Source: Arthrobacter sp. V1I7 (GTDB lineage Bacteria > Actinomycetota > Actinomycetes > Actinomycetales > Micrococcaceae). From it: DNA of 64,000 nt. The stretch is taken from positions 3,100,001 through 3,164,000 of the forward strand of contig NZ_JAUSYS010000001.1 of assembly GCF_030817015.1 (NCBI RefSeq). The letters run 5' to 3'. A program made the position numbers and the translations under genes. Position 1 is the first letter of the stretch, and each line of letters starts with the position of its first letter. This document shows, piece by piece, positions 30,461 to 39,287 of the stretch. The notes under the pieces were generated by a model, which saw only the letters and a list, made by a program, of their open reading frames with translations, did no database searches and was not told the origin of the DNA.

Positions 30461-32044
30461 ATGAGCCACGATCTGACCACGACCGCGGGAAAGATTGCCG
30501 ACTTCCGCGACCGCCAGGCCCGTGCCGAGCAGCCCTCCGGCCCGGAAGCGATCGAGAAGCAGCATGCGCGCGGCAAGAACACCGCCCGCGAGCGCATCGA
30601 CCTGCTGCTGGACGCCGGTTCCTTCGTCGAGTTCGACGCACTGGCCGTGCACCGCTCCACCGCCTTCGGCATGGAGAAGAAGAAGCCGCTCGGCGACGGC
30701 CTCGTCTCCGGCTACGGCACCGTGGACGGCCGGCCCGTAGCGGTCTACAGCCAGGACTTCTCCGTGTACGGCGGCTCGCTGAGCCAGGTGAACGGCGAGA
30801 AGATCGTCAAGGTCCAGGAATTCGCGCTGCGCAACGGCTGCCCGGTCGTGGGCATCCTCGACGGCGGCGGCGCCCGGATCCAGGAAGGCGTCGCGTCGCT
30901 GGCGATGTTCGCGGACATTTTCCGCAACAACGTCCACGCTTCCGGCGTGGTGCCGCAGATCTCCCTCATCATGGGCCCCTCCGCCGGCGGCGCCGCCTAC
31001 TCCCCTGCCCTGACCGACTACGTGGTCATGGTGGACAAGACCTCGCACATGTTCATCACCGGCCCGGACGTGATCAAGACCGTCACCGGCGAGGACGTGG
31101 ACATGGAAACCCTCGGCGGCGCCCGCCAGCACAACGCGAACACGGGCACCTCCACCTACCTCGCCTCCGACGAGACGGACGCCATCGAGTTCGTCCGAGA
31201 GCTCCTGGACTTCCTGCCCTCCAACAACCTCGCCGAGGCCCCCGTGCTGGAGCACACCCAGGAGCTGGAGCTCGACGACGACGACCTCGCCCTCGACGCG
31301 CTCATCCCGGACTCGGCCAACCAGCCCTACGACATGCGCAAGGTCGTCGAACAGATTGTCGACGACGCGCACTTCCTGGAGATGCAGTCCCTCTACGCCC
31401 CGAACGTGATGATCGGCTACGGCCGGGTGGAGGGCCACACGGTGGGCATCGTGGCCAACCAGCCCATGCAGTTTGCCGGGACCCTGGATATCGCCGCCTC
31501 GGAAAAGGCCGCCCGCTTCGTCCGGCACTGCGATGCCTTCAACATCCCCATCATCACGCTCGTTGATGTGCCCGGCTTCCTGCCCGGCAAGGACCAGGAG
31601 TTCCAGGGCATCATCCGCCGCGGAGCCAAACTGCTTTATGCCTACGCCGAGGCCACCGTGCCCAAGCTGACCGTCATCACCCGGAAGGCCTACGGCGGAG
31701 CGTACATCGTGATGGGCTCGAAGAAGCTCGGGGCGGACCTGAACCTGGCCTGGCCCACCGCCCAGATCGGCGTCATGGGCGCCCAGGGTGCGGTCAACAT
31801 CCTCTACCGCCGCGAACTGGCGGCCGTCTCAGCGGATGGCGGCGACGTCGAGGCCAAGCGCGCCGAGGTCATCCGGCAGTACGAGGAAGAGCTGCTCAAC
31901 CCCTACCAGGCCGCCCAGCTCGGCTACGTGGACGCCGTCGTCGCCCCGTCCGAGACGCGGGTGCAGATCATCAAGGGCCTGCGCGCCCTGCGGGACAAAC
32001 GCGCCAGCCTGCCCGCCAAGAAGCACGGGAACATCCCGCTGTGA
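30461..32044 (+). CDS. accD: Acyl-CoA (propionyl/acetyl-CoA) carboxylase beta subunit
   Basis: Carboxyltransferase subunit (527 residues) moving CO2 from biotin to acetyl- or propionyl-CoA, making malonyl- or methylmalonyl-CoA for fatty-acid synthesis. The crotonase-fold halves are seen in [33 protein letters not shown] and [17 protein letters not shown], with [10 protein letters not shown] and [15 protein letters not shown] near the end, typical of the AccD5/PccB group. ATG 30461 has GGAG upstream; the TTG directly before it is not needed. Overlaps accE by 4 nt. Confidence 0.95.
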   Translation: MSHDLTTTAGKIADFRDRQARAEQPSGPEAIEKQHARGKNTARERIDLLLDAGSFVEFDALAVHRSTAFGMEKKKPLGDGLVSGYGTVDGRPVAVYSQDFSVYGGSLSQVNGEKIVKVQEFALRNGCPVVGILDGGGARIQEGVASLAMFADIFRNNVHASGVVPQISLIMGPSAGGAAYSPALTDYVVMVDKTSHMFITGPDVIKTVTGEDVDMETLGGARQHNANTGTSTYLASDETDAIEFVRELLDFLPSNNLAEAPVLEHTQELELDDDDLALDALIPDSANQPYDMRKVVEQIVDDAHFLEMQSLYAPNVMIGYGRVEGHTVGIVANQPMQFAGTLDIAASEKAARFVRHCDAFNIPIITLVDVPGFLPGKDQEFQGIIRRGAKLLYAYAEATVPKLTVITRKAYGGAYIVMGSKKLGADLNLAWPTAQIGVMGAQGAVNILYRRELAAVSADGGDVEAKRAEVIRQYEEELLNPYQAAQLGYVDAVVAPSETRVQIIKGLRALRDKRASLPAKKHGNIPL

Positions 32045-32304
32045 GGGAGTCCAGCGAGAGCCCGGCCGAGTCCGTCGCGGACGCCGCGAAGGGCGGCGAG
32101 GCCCCCGGCGAACCGCGGCTCTCCGTCGTCAAGGGCGAGCCGACGGCAGAGGAACTGGCGGCGCTCACCGCCGTCGTCCTGTCCCTGGGCAACGGCGATT
32201 CCGCGGCGCCGGCGAAGCCCAGTGTCCGGCACTGGCTCCGGCGGCAGCAACTGCAGCTGGCGCCGAAACCCGGCCCCGGGGCGTGGAAGCGCAGCCGCGG
32301 CTGA
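32041..32304 (+). CDS. accE: Acyl-CoA carboxylase epsilon subunit
   Basis: An 87-residue actinobacterial epsilon subunit that bridges alpha and beta subunits. [20 protein letters not shown] is the conserved core and WKRSRG a common C-terminus. The GTG start overlaps the accD stop (GTGA), so expression is coupled. Confidence 0.9.
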   Translation: MRESSESPAESVADAAKGGEAPGEPRLSVVKGEPTAEELAALTAVVLSLGNGDSAAPAKPSVRHWLRRQQLQLAPKPGPGAWKRSRG

Positions 32305-32363
32305 GCCCGCCCCGAACGGCTGAACATAGTTCAGCATCCCTTTCAGAACCGCCGGGCCCCGGC

Positions 32364-32369
32364 TAGTCT
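32364..32369 (+). promoter_or_regulatory. -10 box for leaderless DUF885 transcript
   Basis: TAGTCT, 6 nt before the GTG at 32376; no ribosome-binding site is present. Confidence 0.55.
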
Positions 32370-32375
32370 CTTCGG

Positions 32376-34067
32376 GTGACTGAAACTACTGAACGTGCCG
32401 CCACCGTGCGCCCGCAGACCGCCATCGACGCCGTCGCCGACGCCTACACGGACACCCTGATCCGGCTTAACCCGAGTTTTGCCACGGAGCTCGGCCTGCC
32501 CGGCCACGAGACCGAATACCAGGATTTCTCCCGTACGGGCCAGGAGGCATCCGCCGCCGCCGCCCGCGAGGCCCTGGCCGCGCTGGACGGGCTGGATCCG
32601 GCCGACGACGTGGACGCCGTCACCCTTGACGCGATGCGCGAACGCCTCGGCCTGCAGCTGGAAATCCACGAATCCGGCTGGTATGCCGCCGAGCTGAACA
32701 ACATCGCCTCCCCCGCGCAGGATATCCGGGCGATCTTCGACCTCATGCCGACGGACACCCCGGAGCAGTGGGACCATATCGCGGGCCGCGCGCGCAACGT
32801 CCAGGCCGCGATCGACGGCTACATCGAGTCGCTGCGCTCGGCCATGGAGGACGGCAAGGTTGCCGCCGCGCGCCAGGTGTCGATCGTGATCGAGCAGATC
32901 ACCAGGTACGCCGCGGAGGACGGCTTCTTCGCCAAGCTCGCCGCCCACGCCCGGACGGCAGAGGGCCCGCTGCCCGCAGACCTGCAGTCCACGCTCGACG
33001 CCGGAGCCGCTGCCGCGCGGGTGGGCTACTCCCGGCTGGCCGGCTTCCTGGAAGCCGAGCTGCTACCGGTCGCCCCCGCCGCGGACGCCGTCGGCCGGGA
33101 GCGTTACGCGCTGGCCTCGCGGTCCTTCCTCGGCGCCACGGTGGACCTCGAAGAGACGTATGCCTGGGGCGTGCAGGAACTCGACCGCCTGATCGCCGAG
33201 CAGGAGCGGGTGGCTGGGGAAATCCGTCCCGGCGCCTCCATCGAGGAAGCCAAAGAGCTCCTGAACAGCGACCCCGCCCGTCAGCTGAAAGGCACGGACG
33301 CCCTCCAGGCCTGGATGCAGGGGCTTTCCGACAAGGCCGTGGCCGACCTCGCCGGAGTGCACTTCGACATTCCGGACGTGATGAAGACGCTGGAGTGCAG
33401 GATCGCACCGACCGACGAAGGCGGCATCTACTACACCGGACCCTCGGACGACTTCAGCCGGCCGGGCCGCATGTGGTGGTCCGTGCCTGCCGGCGAGGAC
33501 ACATTTACCACCTGGGCCGAGACCACCACCGTCTACCACGAGGGCGTGCCGGGCCACCACCTGCAGGTCGCGACCGCCACCTACCGCCGCGAGCTGCTCA
33601 ACAAGTGGCGGCGCAACGTCTGCTGGACCTCCGGGCATGGCGAAGGCTGGGCGCTCTACGCCGAGACCCTCATGCAGGAACTGGGGTACCTCAAGGACCC
33701 TGGCGACCACATGGGCATGCTGGACATGCAGCGCATGCGGGCGGCCCGCGTGGTGTTCGACATCGGCGTGCATCTGGAGCTGGAGGTTCCCGGGCGCTGG
33801 GGTTCCGGCGCCTGGACACCGGACAAGGGCTACGGTTTCCTCAAGGCCAACCTGCCGATCAGCGAGGGGCAGCTGAAGTTCGAGTTCACGCGCTACCTCG
33901 GCTGGCCCGGCCAGGCCCCGTCGTACAAGGTGGGCCAGCGGCTCTGGGAGCAGATCCGTGCCGAACTCGAATCCCGGCCCGGGTTCGACCTCAAAGAGTT
34001 CCACACCAAAGCGCTGAACATCGGCTCGGTAGGCCTCGACACCCTCAGGAGCGCCCTGCTCGGCTAA
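32376..34067 (+). CDS. DUF885 family protein (probable metallopeptidase)
   Basis: A 563-residue, mostly helical protein of the DUF885 family, relatives of M32-type zinc peptidases. The metal site HEGVPGHHLQ (residues about 391-400; two histidines of an HExxxxH-like pattern) is followed by GHGEGWALYAETLM, which should supply the third ligand (Glu). No signal peptide, so cytosolic. The substrate is unknown; small peptides are a guess. Starts at GTG 32376 and appears leaderless. It begins about 70 nt after accE but has its own promoter. Confidence 0.85.
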   Translation: MTETTERAATVRPQTAIDAVADAYTDTLIRLNPSFATELGLPGHETEYQDFSRTGQEASAAAAREALAALDGLDPADDVDAVTLDAMRERLGLQLEIHESGWYAAELNNIASPAQDIRAIFDLMPTDTPEQWDHIAGRARNVQAAIDGYIESLRSAMEDGKVAAARQVSIVIEQITRYAAEDGFFAKLAAHARTAEGPLPADLQSTLDAGAAAARVGYSRLAGFLEAELLPVAPAADAVGRERYALASRSFLGATVDLEETYAWGVQELDRLIAEQERVAGEIRPGASIEEAKELLNSDPARQLKGTDALQAWMQGLSDKAVADLAGVHFDIPDVMKTLECRIAPTDEGGIYYTGPSDDFSRPGRMWWSVPAGEDTFTTWAETTTVYHEGVPGHHLQVATATYRRELLNKWRRNVCWTSGHGEGWALYAETLMQELGYLKDPGDHMGMLDMQRMRAARVVFDIGVHLELEVPGRWGSGAWTPDKGYGFLKANLPISEGQLKFEFTRYLGWPGQAPSYKVGQRLWEQIRAELESRPGFDLKEFHTKALNIGSVGLDTLRSALLG

Positions 34068-34358
34068 GACTGTGGGCGTCTCGATGGACCTCGGTGTGAT
34101 CTTGGACTAGTCCCAGCGGGAACATTTGTTGGGTTTTCGAAAGCCCGTGTCGGAGGCTGGGGCCACGACGCAAATGCCGGGCATTCCTGGGCTCTTCGGC
34201 GGGACCGCCTGTAGTGCAGGCGCCTCCTGGCGCCATCCAGCACCTCGGTCTCAGGTGTGCACCGTTGAAAATGAACCTGGCCCGAAACGATCAGCACATC
34301 ACGTGCTTACCGAACCCTGCCGGGCAAATGCACAGAAAATCCGATATTGGAGCCTTCC

Positions 34359-35927
34359 ATGCGGAAATTTGCCTCAGACGCGAGACCCCCGACCCTTCGC
34401 GCACCCCGGGCGCGGACCCCCGGCCGGACGCGGACCGCTGCTTCCCTAGTAGCGACCGCGCTCCTCGCCGCTGTAGCGACGATCGGCGCCCCGTCCCCCC
34501 TGACTGCGGCAACAGCGCCAGCCTCAACATCGGCTGCATCTCTGGCCACGACCGCAGCCTGCAATCCCCTACCGATCAACCTGCCTGCCCCCGCGAACCG
34601 GCACACCTCGGCGAAGAAGGTCTGGGCCTTCTACTTCCCGCCGTTCCCGCTCGCCGTGGACAGCCCCGATCCGAGCCGGGACGTCTACCCGCGCTGGCTG
34701 AACACCTATAACTCCACCGGCGGCGCCTATGACCTGCGGGACCGTCCGCAGCTCCCCCAGCGGACCACCCAGACGAATTGGCGGCAGACCGATTTCGAAC
34801 AGGAGGTCCGGCAGGCTGTCGGGGCGGGCCTGGACGGCTTCATCTGGGAATACCACACCTCGAGCGACCAGCGCTGGAACCAGCTACCGGCCATGCTGGC
34901 CGCCGCCAAGAAGGTGGACCCGGGCTTTAAGATCATGCTGAGCCCGGACTTCAATACGGCGGCGGGCTCCACGTCGGACAGTGTCTACAACGACGTCATG
35001 AAGGTGAAGGACGACCCCTCGATTTACCGGAACAGTGCCGGCATCGTCCTGGCGCCATTCTTCCCTGAGCGCAAGACTCCCTCCTGGTGGGACGGGCTCA
35101 GGAACCGCCTCGCCTCCTCCGGCGTGAAATCGAACCTCGTTCCGATCTTCATTTCCTGGGGCGGAGGAACCCAAAAGATGGACTGGAACAACTCCGTGTC
35201 CGGGTATTCGCACTGGGGAACGCGCACCGCCAGCGGCGTTCCGAACCTCGCAAAGGAAAGCGCCGAGGCCCACCGCCGCGGTAAGACGTGGATGCAGCCG
35301 GTAGCGTTCGAGGATTCGCGGTCCTACGACGGCCGCTACTGGGAGTCATCCAACAGCTCCACCCTGCGGGATTCCCTGATGTCCGCAATCACCAGCAACG
35401 CAGACTCGATTGCCTTCATCACCTGGAGCGACTACACCGAATCCTGGGTGGCGCCCTCCAAACAGCGCGGTTTTGCGGTGATGGACATGGCCGCCTACTA
35501 CATCTCCTGGTTCAAGAGCGGGGTCAAGCCCACGATTACCCAGGACGCGCTCTACTGGAACCACCGCTCGCACCCCACGAACGCGCCGTATTCGAAGCTG
35601 CCCGTCGGCCGCAACGGCAAACCAACGGCCATGTACGTACCCAACGGTGACGCGGCCAGGAACGAGGTGGAACTGGTAGCCGTGCTGAAGTCCCCCGGAC
35701 GCCTCACCATTACGCAGGGCGGCAACGTCAAGACCATGGACGCCCCGGCGGGACTCACATCCTTCAAGGTCCCGCTGGTGGCCGGCACCACTCCGGCCTT
35801 CAAGCTCGCCCGCAGCGAGGCGACGGTGCACACCGTCACCAGCAACACCCCGGTGCGGTCCTCGGTGGTGTACCAGGACATGATCTACCACGCAGGCGGC
35901 GGCGTCGCGGCCACCTGCCCGCGCTAG
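34359..35927 (+). CDS. Secreted GH71-like alpha-1,3-glucanase
   Basis: A 522-residue exported protein. Residues 1-50 are a long, Arg-rich signal peptide (RTRTAASLVATALLAAVATI). The catalytic (beta/alpha)8 domain contains KVWAFYFPPFPLAVD, AVGAGLDGFIWEY, KIMLSPDFN and DSIAFITWSDYTES, which fit glycoside hydrolase family 71 (mutanase), known to cut alpha-1,3-glucan of fungal walls. A beta-sandwich-like tail follows from about residue 425. Start ATG 34359 with GGAG 8 nt before it. The 290-bp gap after the DUF885 gene carries no convincing gene; a weak hairpin lies near 34131-34148. Family membership is judged by eye; a related GH family is possible. Confidence 0.75.
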   Translation: MRKFASDARPPTLRAPRARTPGRTRTAASLVATALLAAVATIGAPSPLTAATAPASTSAASLATTAACNPLPINLPAPANRHTSAKKVWAFYFPPFPLAVDSPDPSRDVYPRWLNTYNSTGGAYDLRDRPQLPQRTTQTNWRQTDFEQEVRQAVGAGLDGFIWEYHTSSDQRWNQLPAMLAAAKKVDPGFKIMLSPDFNTAAGSTSDSVYNDVMKVKDDPSIYRNSAGIVLAPFFPERKTPSWWDGLRNRLASSGVKSNLVPIFISWGGGTQKMDWNNSVSGYSHWGTRTASGVPNLAKESAEAHRRGKTWMQPVAFEDSRSYDGRYWESSNSSTLRDSLMSAITSNADSIAFITWSDYTESWVAPSKQRGFAVMDMAAYYISWFKSGVKPTITQDALYWNHRSHPTNAPYSKLPVGRNGKPTAMYVPNGDAARNEVELVAVLKSPGRLTITQGGNVKTMDAPAGLTSFKVPLVAGTTPAFKLARSEATVHTVTSNTPVRSSVVYQDMIYHAGGGVAATCPR

Positions 35928-36043
35928 CTCGTTCCCGCCCGCCAGAGGACAGTTCGAGACAATCCCCACATCCGCCGCAGGAATAACTTCATAAAGTTCC
36001 GGCCTGGCGCCGGATTTCCGAGAACTCCGCCCCGCAGCGCCGA

Positions 36044-36060
36044 ATGTTACGTCGTAACAT
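36044..36060. promoter_or_regulatory. Palindromic operator before DAACS symporter
   Basis: ATGTTACGTCGTAACAT is a perfect palindrome except for its central base (8-bp arms). It lies 39 nt upstream of the symporter -10 box, in position for an activator or repressor. GntR-type regulators often use such sites. Confidence 0.5.
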
Positions 36061-36098
36061 TTCTCAACATCCGTTCGCCGTGATAACCGGACCGGTCC

Positions 36099-36104
36099 TA
36101 GCGT
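36099..36104 (+). promoter_or_regulatory. -10 box for leaderless symporter transcript
   Basis: TAGCGT, 6 nt before the GTG at 36111; no ribosome-binding site is visible. Confidence 0.55.
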
Positions 36105-36110
36105 GTTCGA

Positions 36111-37562
36111 GTGAGCACTCAGACAAGCACCCCCGCACCCGCTGGAAAGACCGGCTTCCAGCTGCCCAAATGGGCCGGCTCGTTCGGCTTCCAGATCATC
36201 GCCGCCCTGATCGTTGGACTGGGACTCGGCCTGCTGGCCAAGTACACCGGCAGCACCAAGGCCACCCCCAACGCCCTCGGCACCACCCTGCAGACCATCG
36301 GTTCGAGCTACGTCTCGCTGCTGCAGACCGCCGTCGTCCCCCTCATCTTCACCGCCGTCGTCAGCTCCATCTCCAACCTGCGCGCCGTTTCAAACGCCGC
36401 CAAGCTGGCCTGGAACACGCTGCTGTGGTTCGCGATCACCTCGCTGATCGCCGTGCTGATCGGCATCGGCCTGGGTGTGCTGCTGCAGCCCGGCGCCAGC
36501 ACCGGCATCACCCAGGAGGCCAAGTACGCCGGCAAGTCCGGTGACTGGTGGGCCTTCCTGACCGGCCTGTTCCCGAAGAATTTCCTCGGCCTGGGCGCGA
36601 ACACCACCGTCACCGAGGGCGTCGCCACCACCGCCGTGAGCTTCAACGTCCTCCAGATCCTGGTGATCGCAATCGCCGTCGGCATCGCGGCGCTCAAGGT
36701 GGGCAAGGCCGCCGAGCCGTTCCTGAACCTCAATGCCTCCGCCCTGGCCGTGATCCAGAAGGTCCTCTGGTGGATCATCCGGATTGCCCCGATCGGCACC
36801 GTCGGCCTGATCGGCAACGCTGTGGCTGTCTACGGCTGGGACACGATCGGCTCGCTCGGCAAGTTCACCTTCGCCATCTACGTGGGCCTGGCCCTGGTGC
36901 TGTTCGTGGTCTACCCGGTCCTGATCCGCGCCCACGGCCTGTCCATCAGGCAGTACTTCTCCGGCGTGTGGCCGGCCGTGCAGCTGGCCTTCGTCTCCCG
37001 CTCCTCGGTGGGCACCCTGCCGTTGACCCAGCGGGTGACCGAACGCAGCCTGGGTGTCCCCCGCGCCTACGCCTCCTTCGCCGTGCCGCTGGGCGCCACC
37101 ACCAAGATGGACGGCTGCGCCGCCATCTACCCGGCAATCTCGGCGATCTTCGTGGCCCAGTTCTTCGGCATACAGCTCGACTTCACCCAGTACCTGCTGA
37201 TCGCCCTCGTCTCGGTGCTGGGCTCGGCCGCGACCGCCGGTACCACCGGCGCCGTCGTCATGCTGACCCTGACGCTTTCCACCCTGGGACTCCCACTGGC
37301 CGGCGTCGGCCTGCTGCTGGCGATCGACCCGATTCTGGACATGGGCCGCACGGCCGTCAACGTGGCCGGCCAGGCGCTGGTCCCGACCATCGTCGCCAAG
37401 CGACAGGGCATCCTGAACGACTCGCTCTACAACGCACCGCGCAACGGTGACCCGTTCACCGACGAAGTCGACGACGCCGGCAACTCCGCCGTCGACCCTT
37501 CGGCTGCCGCCGCTCCCGCCGTTGAACGGGACGAGCGCGAGCTGGCAGACGCGAAGGCGTAA
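36111..37562 (+). CDS. Dicarboxylate/amino acid:cation symporter (DAACS)
   Basis: A 483-residue carrier of the glutamate-transporter fold. SSYVSLLQTAVVPLIFTAVV (HP1 side), SRSSVGTLPLTQRV (serine-rich HP1 loop), ATTKMDGCAAIYPAI (NMDGT-like TM7, here KMDGCA) and IDPILDMGRTAVNVAG (TM8 Asp and Arg/Asn substrate ligands) match. Imports C4-dicarboxylates or glutamate/aspartate with Na+ or H+. The TM7 motif deviates from NMDGT, so ion coupling may differ. An acidic tail of about 45 residues follows. Its stop is followed by a strong terminator. Confidence 0.92.
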   Translation: MSTQTSTPAPAGKTGFQLPKWAGSFGFQIIAALIVGLGLGLLAKYTGSTKATPNALGTTLQTIGSSYVSLLQTAVVPLIFTAVVSSISNLRAVSNAAKLAWNTLLWFAITSLIAVLIGIGLGVLLQPGASTGITQEAKYAGKSGDWWAFLTGLFPKNFLGLGANTTVTEGVATTAVSFNVLQILVIAIAVGIAALKVGKAAEPFLNLNASALAVIQKVLWWIIRIAPIGTVGLIGNAVAVYGWDTIGSLGKFTFAIYVGLALVLFVVYPVLIRAHGLSIRQYFSGVWPAVQLAFVSRSSVGTLPLTQRVTERSLGVPRAYASFAVPLGATTKMDGCAAIYPAISAIFVAQFFGIQLDFTQYLLIALVSVLGSAATAGTTGAVVMLTLTLSTLGLPLAGVGLLLAIDPILDMGRTAVNVAGQALVPTIVAKRQGILNDSLYNAPRNGDPFTDEVDDAGNSAVDPSAAAAPAVERDERELADAKA

Positions 37563-37579
37563 CCGCCGGAACGAGCCGC

Positions 37580-37621
37580 AACAGGAGAAGTCCCCGGGAA
37601 TTCCCGGGGACTTCTCCTGTT
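37580..37621 (+). terminator. Terminator after DAACS symporter
   Basis: Perfect 19-bp arms (start AACAGGAGAA, end TTCTCCTGTT) around an AATT loop, 17 bp after the stop codon. Confidence 0.85.
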
Positions 37622-37682
37622 AAGCGGGCGTCCGGCTTGAGCGGCGTCCGGCTTCAGCGGCGTCCGTTGGAATCCGCGGCGC

Positions 37683-38243
37683 CTAGTGCCCGCCTCCCCC
37701 GATGACGCCTTTCTCCACGGCCTTGCTGACGGCGTCCGCCTCGGCCTGGGTCAGGGTTCCATCGGTGACGGCCTGGTCCAGCTTGGTCTTCAGCGCCGCG
37801 GCACGGTCCGCCTGTGCTGCGGTCCGGAGCTCCTCGAGGGCCGCGGTGACCCTGGACTCCTCGATGCCGAGCGACGACGCCAGGGCCTTGGCCAGGGCCG
37901 CGTCCCGGGCGGCACGGTCCGGTTTGGCGCCGTCGGCCGGCGGGGTGGTGGGCTTGTAGGCGTCGCGGAAGGCCTTCAGCGCTTCAGTCACCTTGGCCTC
38001 GTCGACGCCAAGCTTGGCGGCCAGCTCGGAGGCCCGGGCGCCGCCGCGGTCCCCGCCACGACCATGGCCGCCGCGCATGCCCTGACCGTCGGTGGTGCCG
38101 GGCGTCGCCTCCGCCGAGGCACTGGTGCTGGGAGCGGGAGTCGGAGTGGTGGCTGCCGATGCCATTTCGGTGACTCCCAGACCGGCGCCGAGGGCCAGCG
38201 AAGCGGCCGAAATGACCAGGGTGATTCTCTTCGTGCTTGACAT
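37683..38243 (-). CDS. Secreted helical repeat protein, unknown function
   Basis: A 186-residue protein with a signal peptide (residues 1-30, cut near ASAATT), a Thr/Pro/Ser linker and a Gly/His/Arg patch (RGGHGRGGDRGG). Two similar helical units follow: ASELAAKLGVDEAKVTEALK and AKALASSLGIEESRVTAALE, then a third helix pair with TLTQAEADAVSKAVEKG, and it ends in GGGGH. The internal duplication is clear. Function is unknown; similar units occur in small cell-surface proteins of actinobacteria. Start ATG 38243; the long frame to 38561 overlaps the tetR promoter. Confidence 0.75.
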   Translation of the reverse strand: MSSTKRITLVISAASLALGAGLGVTEMASAATTPTPAPSTSASAEATPGTTDGQGMRGGHGRGGDRGGARASELAAKLGVDEAKVTEALKAFRDAYKPTTPPADGAKPDRAARDAALAKALASSLGIEESRVTAALEELRTAAQADRAAALKTKLDQAVTDGTLTQAEADAVSKAVEKGVIGGGGH

Positions 38244-38551
38244 GTGCTGTCTCCTGGATCTGCCGTGCGGTGACGGCTCCTTGTGCTGTGGTCTCTTTTC
38301 CAAGACGTAGTTCCAGTCTGCTGCGGCCGCTTCAGCCGGAGCTGTCGGGAAGCTTTCATCTTGCTGTGAATGTTTCCGGTCCTGAGGCTCGGGAATGGGT
38401 AGGCTCAGGGCATGTCGATCGTTACGTCGAACGAGATCCCGGAAACAGCAGCCGGACCTGCGATGACCGGACACTCCTCGCCGATTTCCCTCCTCGGCCC
38501 GGCCCCTCACGAAAGTTGCGCACTGTGCAAACATGCACGTAGTGTAAGGGC
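38244..38551. other. Intergenic region between secreted protein and tetR
   Basis: A 308-bp divergent spacer. No gene is visible. Its right end carries the tetR promoter and operator; nothing distinctive was seen in the rest apart from the secreted-protein leader. Confidence 0.6.
38516..38545 (+). promoter_or_regulatory. tetR-mmpl promoter and operator
   Basis: TTGCGC (-35, 38516) and TAGTGT (-10, 38540-38545) are 18 nt apart, and the -10 box ends 6 nt before the GTG at 38552, so the mRNA is leaderless. The spacer holds overlapping inverted repeats, TTGCGCACTGTGCAA (near-palindrome) and GTGCA-N4-TGCAC, ideal for autorepression by the TetR protein. Confidence 0.6.
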
Positions 38552-39286
38552 GTGACCCCACCTTCCACTCCCGATGCCGCCAGTCCCGACAGCGCCGGGC
38601 CCTCGCGCCGCGAGCTCAATAAGGCGGCGACCCGCCAGGCCATCACGGAAGCGGCGCTGGGCCAGCTGCGCGCCAAGGGCCCGGGCAACTTCACGGCCGA
38701 GGACATCGCGGACGCTGCCGGTATCTCCCGCCGGACCTTCTTCAACTACTTCAACAGCACCGAGGCGGCGATCGCGGCCGTGACTTTCGGCTTCCTGGAC
38801 AAGGCGCTCCAGCAGTTCCGGCTGCGCCCGGCCGGGGAACCCTTCCTGGAATCGGCCCGTGCAGCACTCGTGGCCCTCGCGGACCCGATGACCGTGGCCC
38901 CGATGGCCGAGCTGTACAGCCTGGGCAAGTCGAATCCGCAACTCAGCCGCTCGGAGCTGGAAGCCTGGGACCACTGCACCGCCGAAATCACTGCCGCCGC
39001 CCGCGAGCGCGTCAACGAGGGGGCGGGCGCCGAACTCGACGAACTGTACCTCCGTGCCCTGGCCGGGTCCGTCATCTCCTGCGGCAGGGCGGCCATGGAC
39101 GTCTGGCTGGCCAGATGCGGCGGGTCGCTCACCCCGGAATCCCTTTCCACCCTGCGCCAGCTCCTGATCGATTCCATGGGCCTGCTGGGCTCTGGATTCG
39201 CCCGCCCCGCAGCTGCCCAGGGTGCCCTTCAGGCCGGCAACCCGGCCGTCCCGTCCACCGCCACCCCTTCCCCAGATCGGCTCTGA
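38552..39286 (+). CDS. TetR-family transcriptional regulator
   Basis: A 244-residue regulator: N-terminal helix-turn-helix (about 22-70; FTAEDIADAAGISRRTFFNYF, a textbook TetR motif) and a helical ligand-binding domain. It lies 1 nt before an MMPL exporter gene, so it very likely represses the exporter and itself through the operator at 38516-38545. The inducer is unknown. Confidence 0.92.
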   Translation: MTPPSTPDAASPDSAGPSRRELNKAATRQAITEAALGQLRAKGPGNFTAEDIADAAGISRRTFFNYFNSTEAAIAAVTFGFLDKALQQFRLRPAGEPFLESARAALVALADPMTVAPMAELYSLGKSNPQLSRSELEAWDHCTAEITAAARERVNEGAGAELDELYLRALAGSVISCGRAAMDVWLARCGGSLTPESLSTLRQLLIDSMGLLGSGFARPAAAQGALQAGNPAVPSTATPSPDRL

Positions 39287-39287
39287 C

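Noticed and set aside
34131..34148. GGGTTTTC/GAAAGCCC hairpin
   Set aside because: Short, imperfect and without a T-tract.
34126..34449. 107-codon frame between DUF885 and GH71
   Set aside because: Overlaps the GH71 signal peptide region, has no ribosome site and no recognisable composition.
36390..36935. 181-codon minus frame inside the symporter gene
   Set aside because: His/Asp/Gln-rich antisense shadow.
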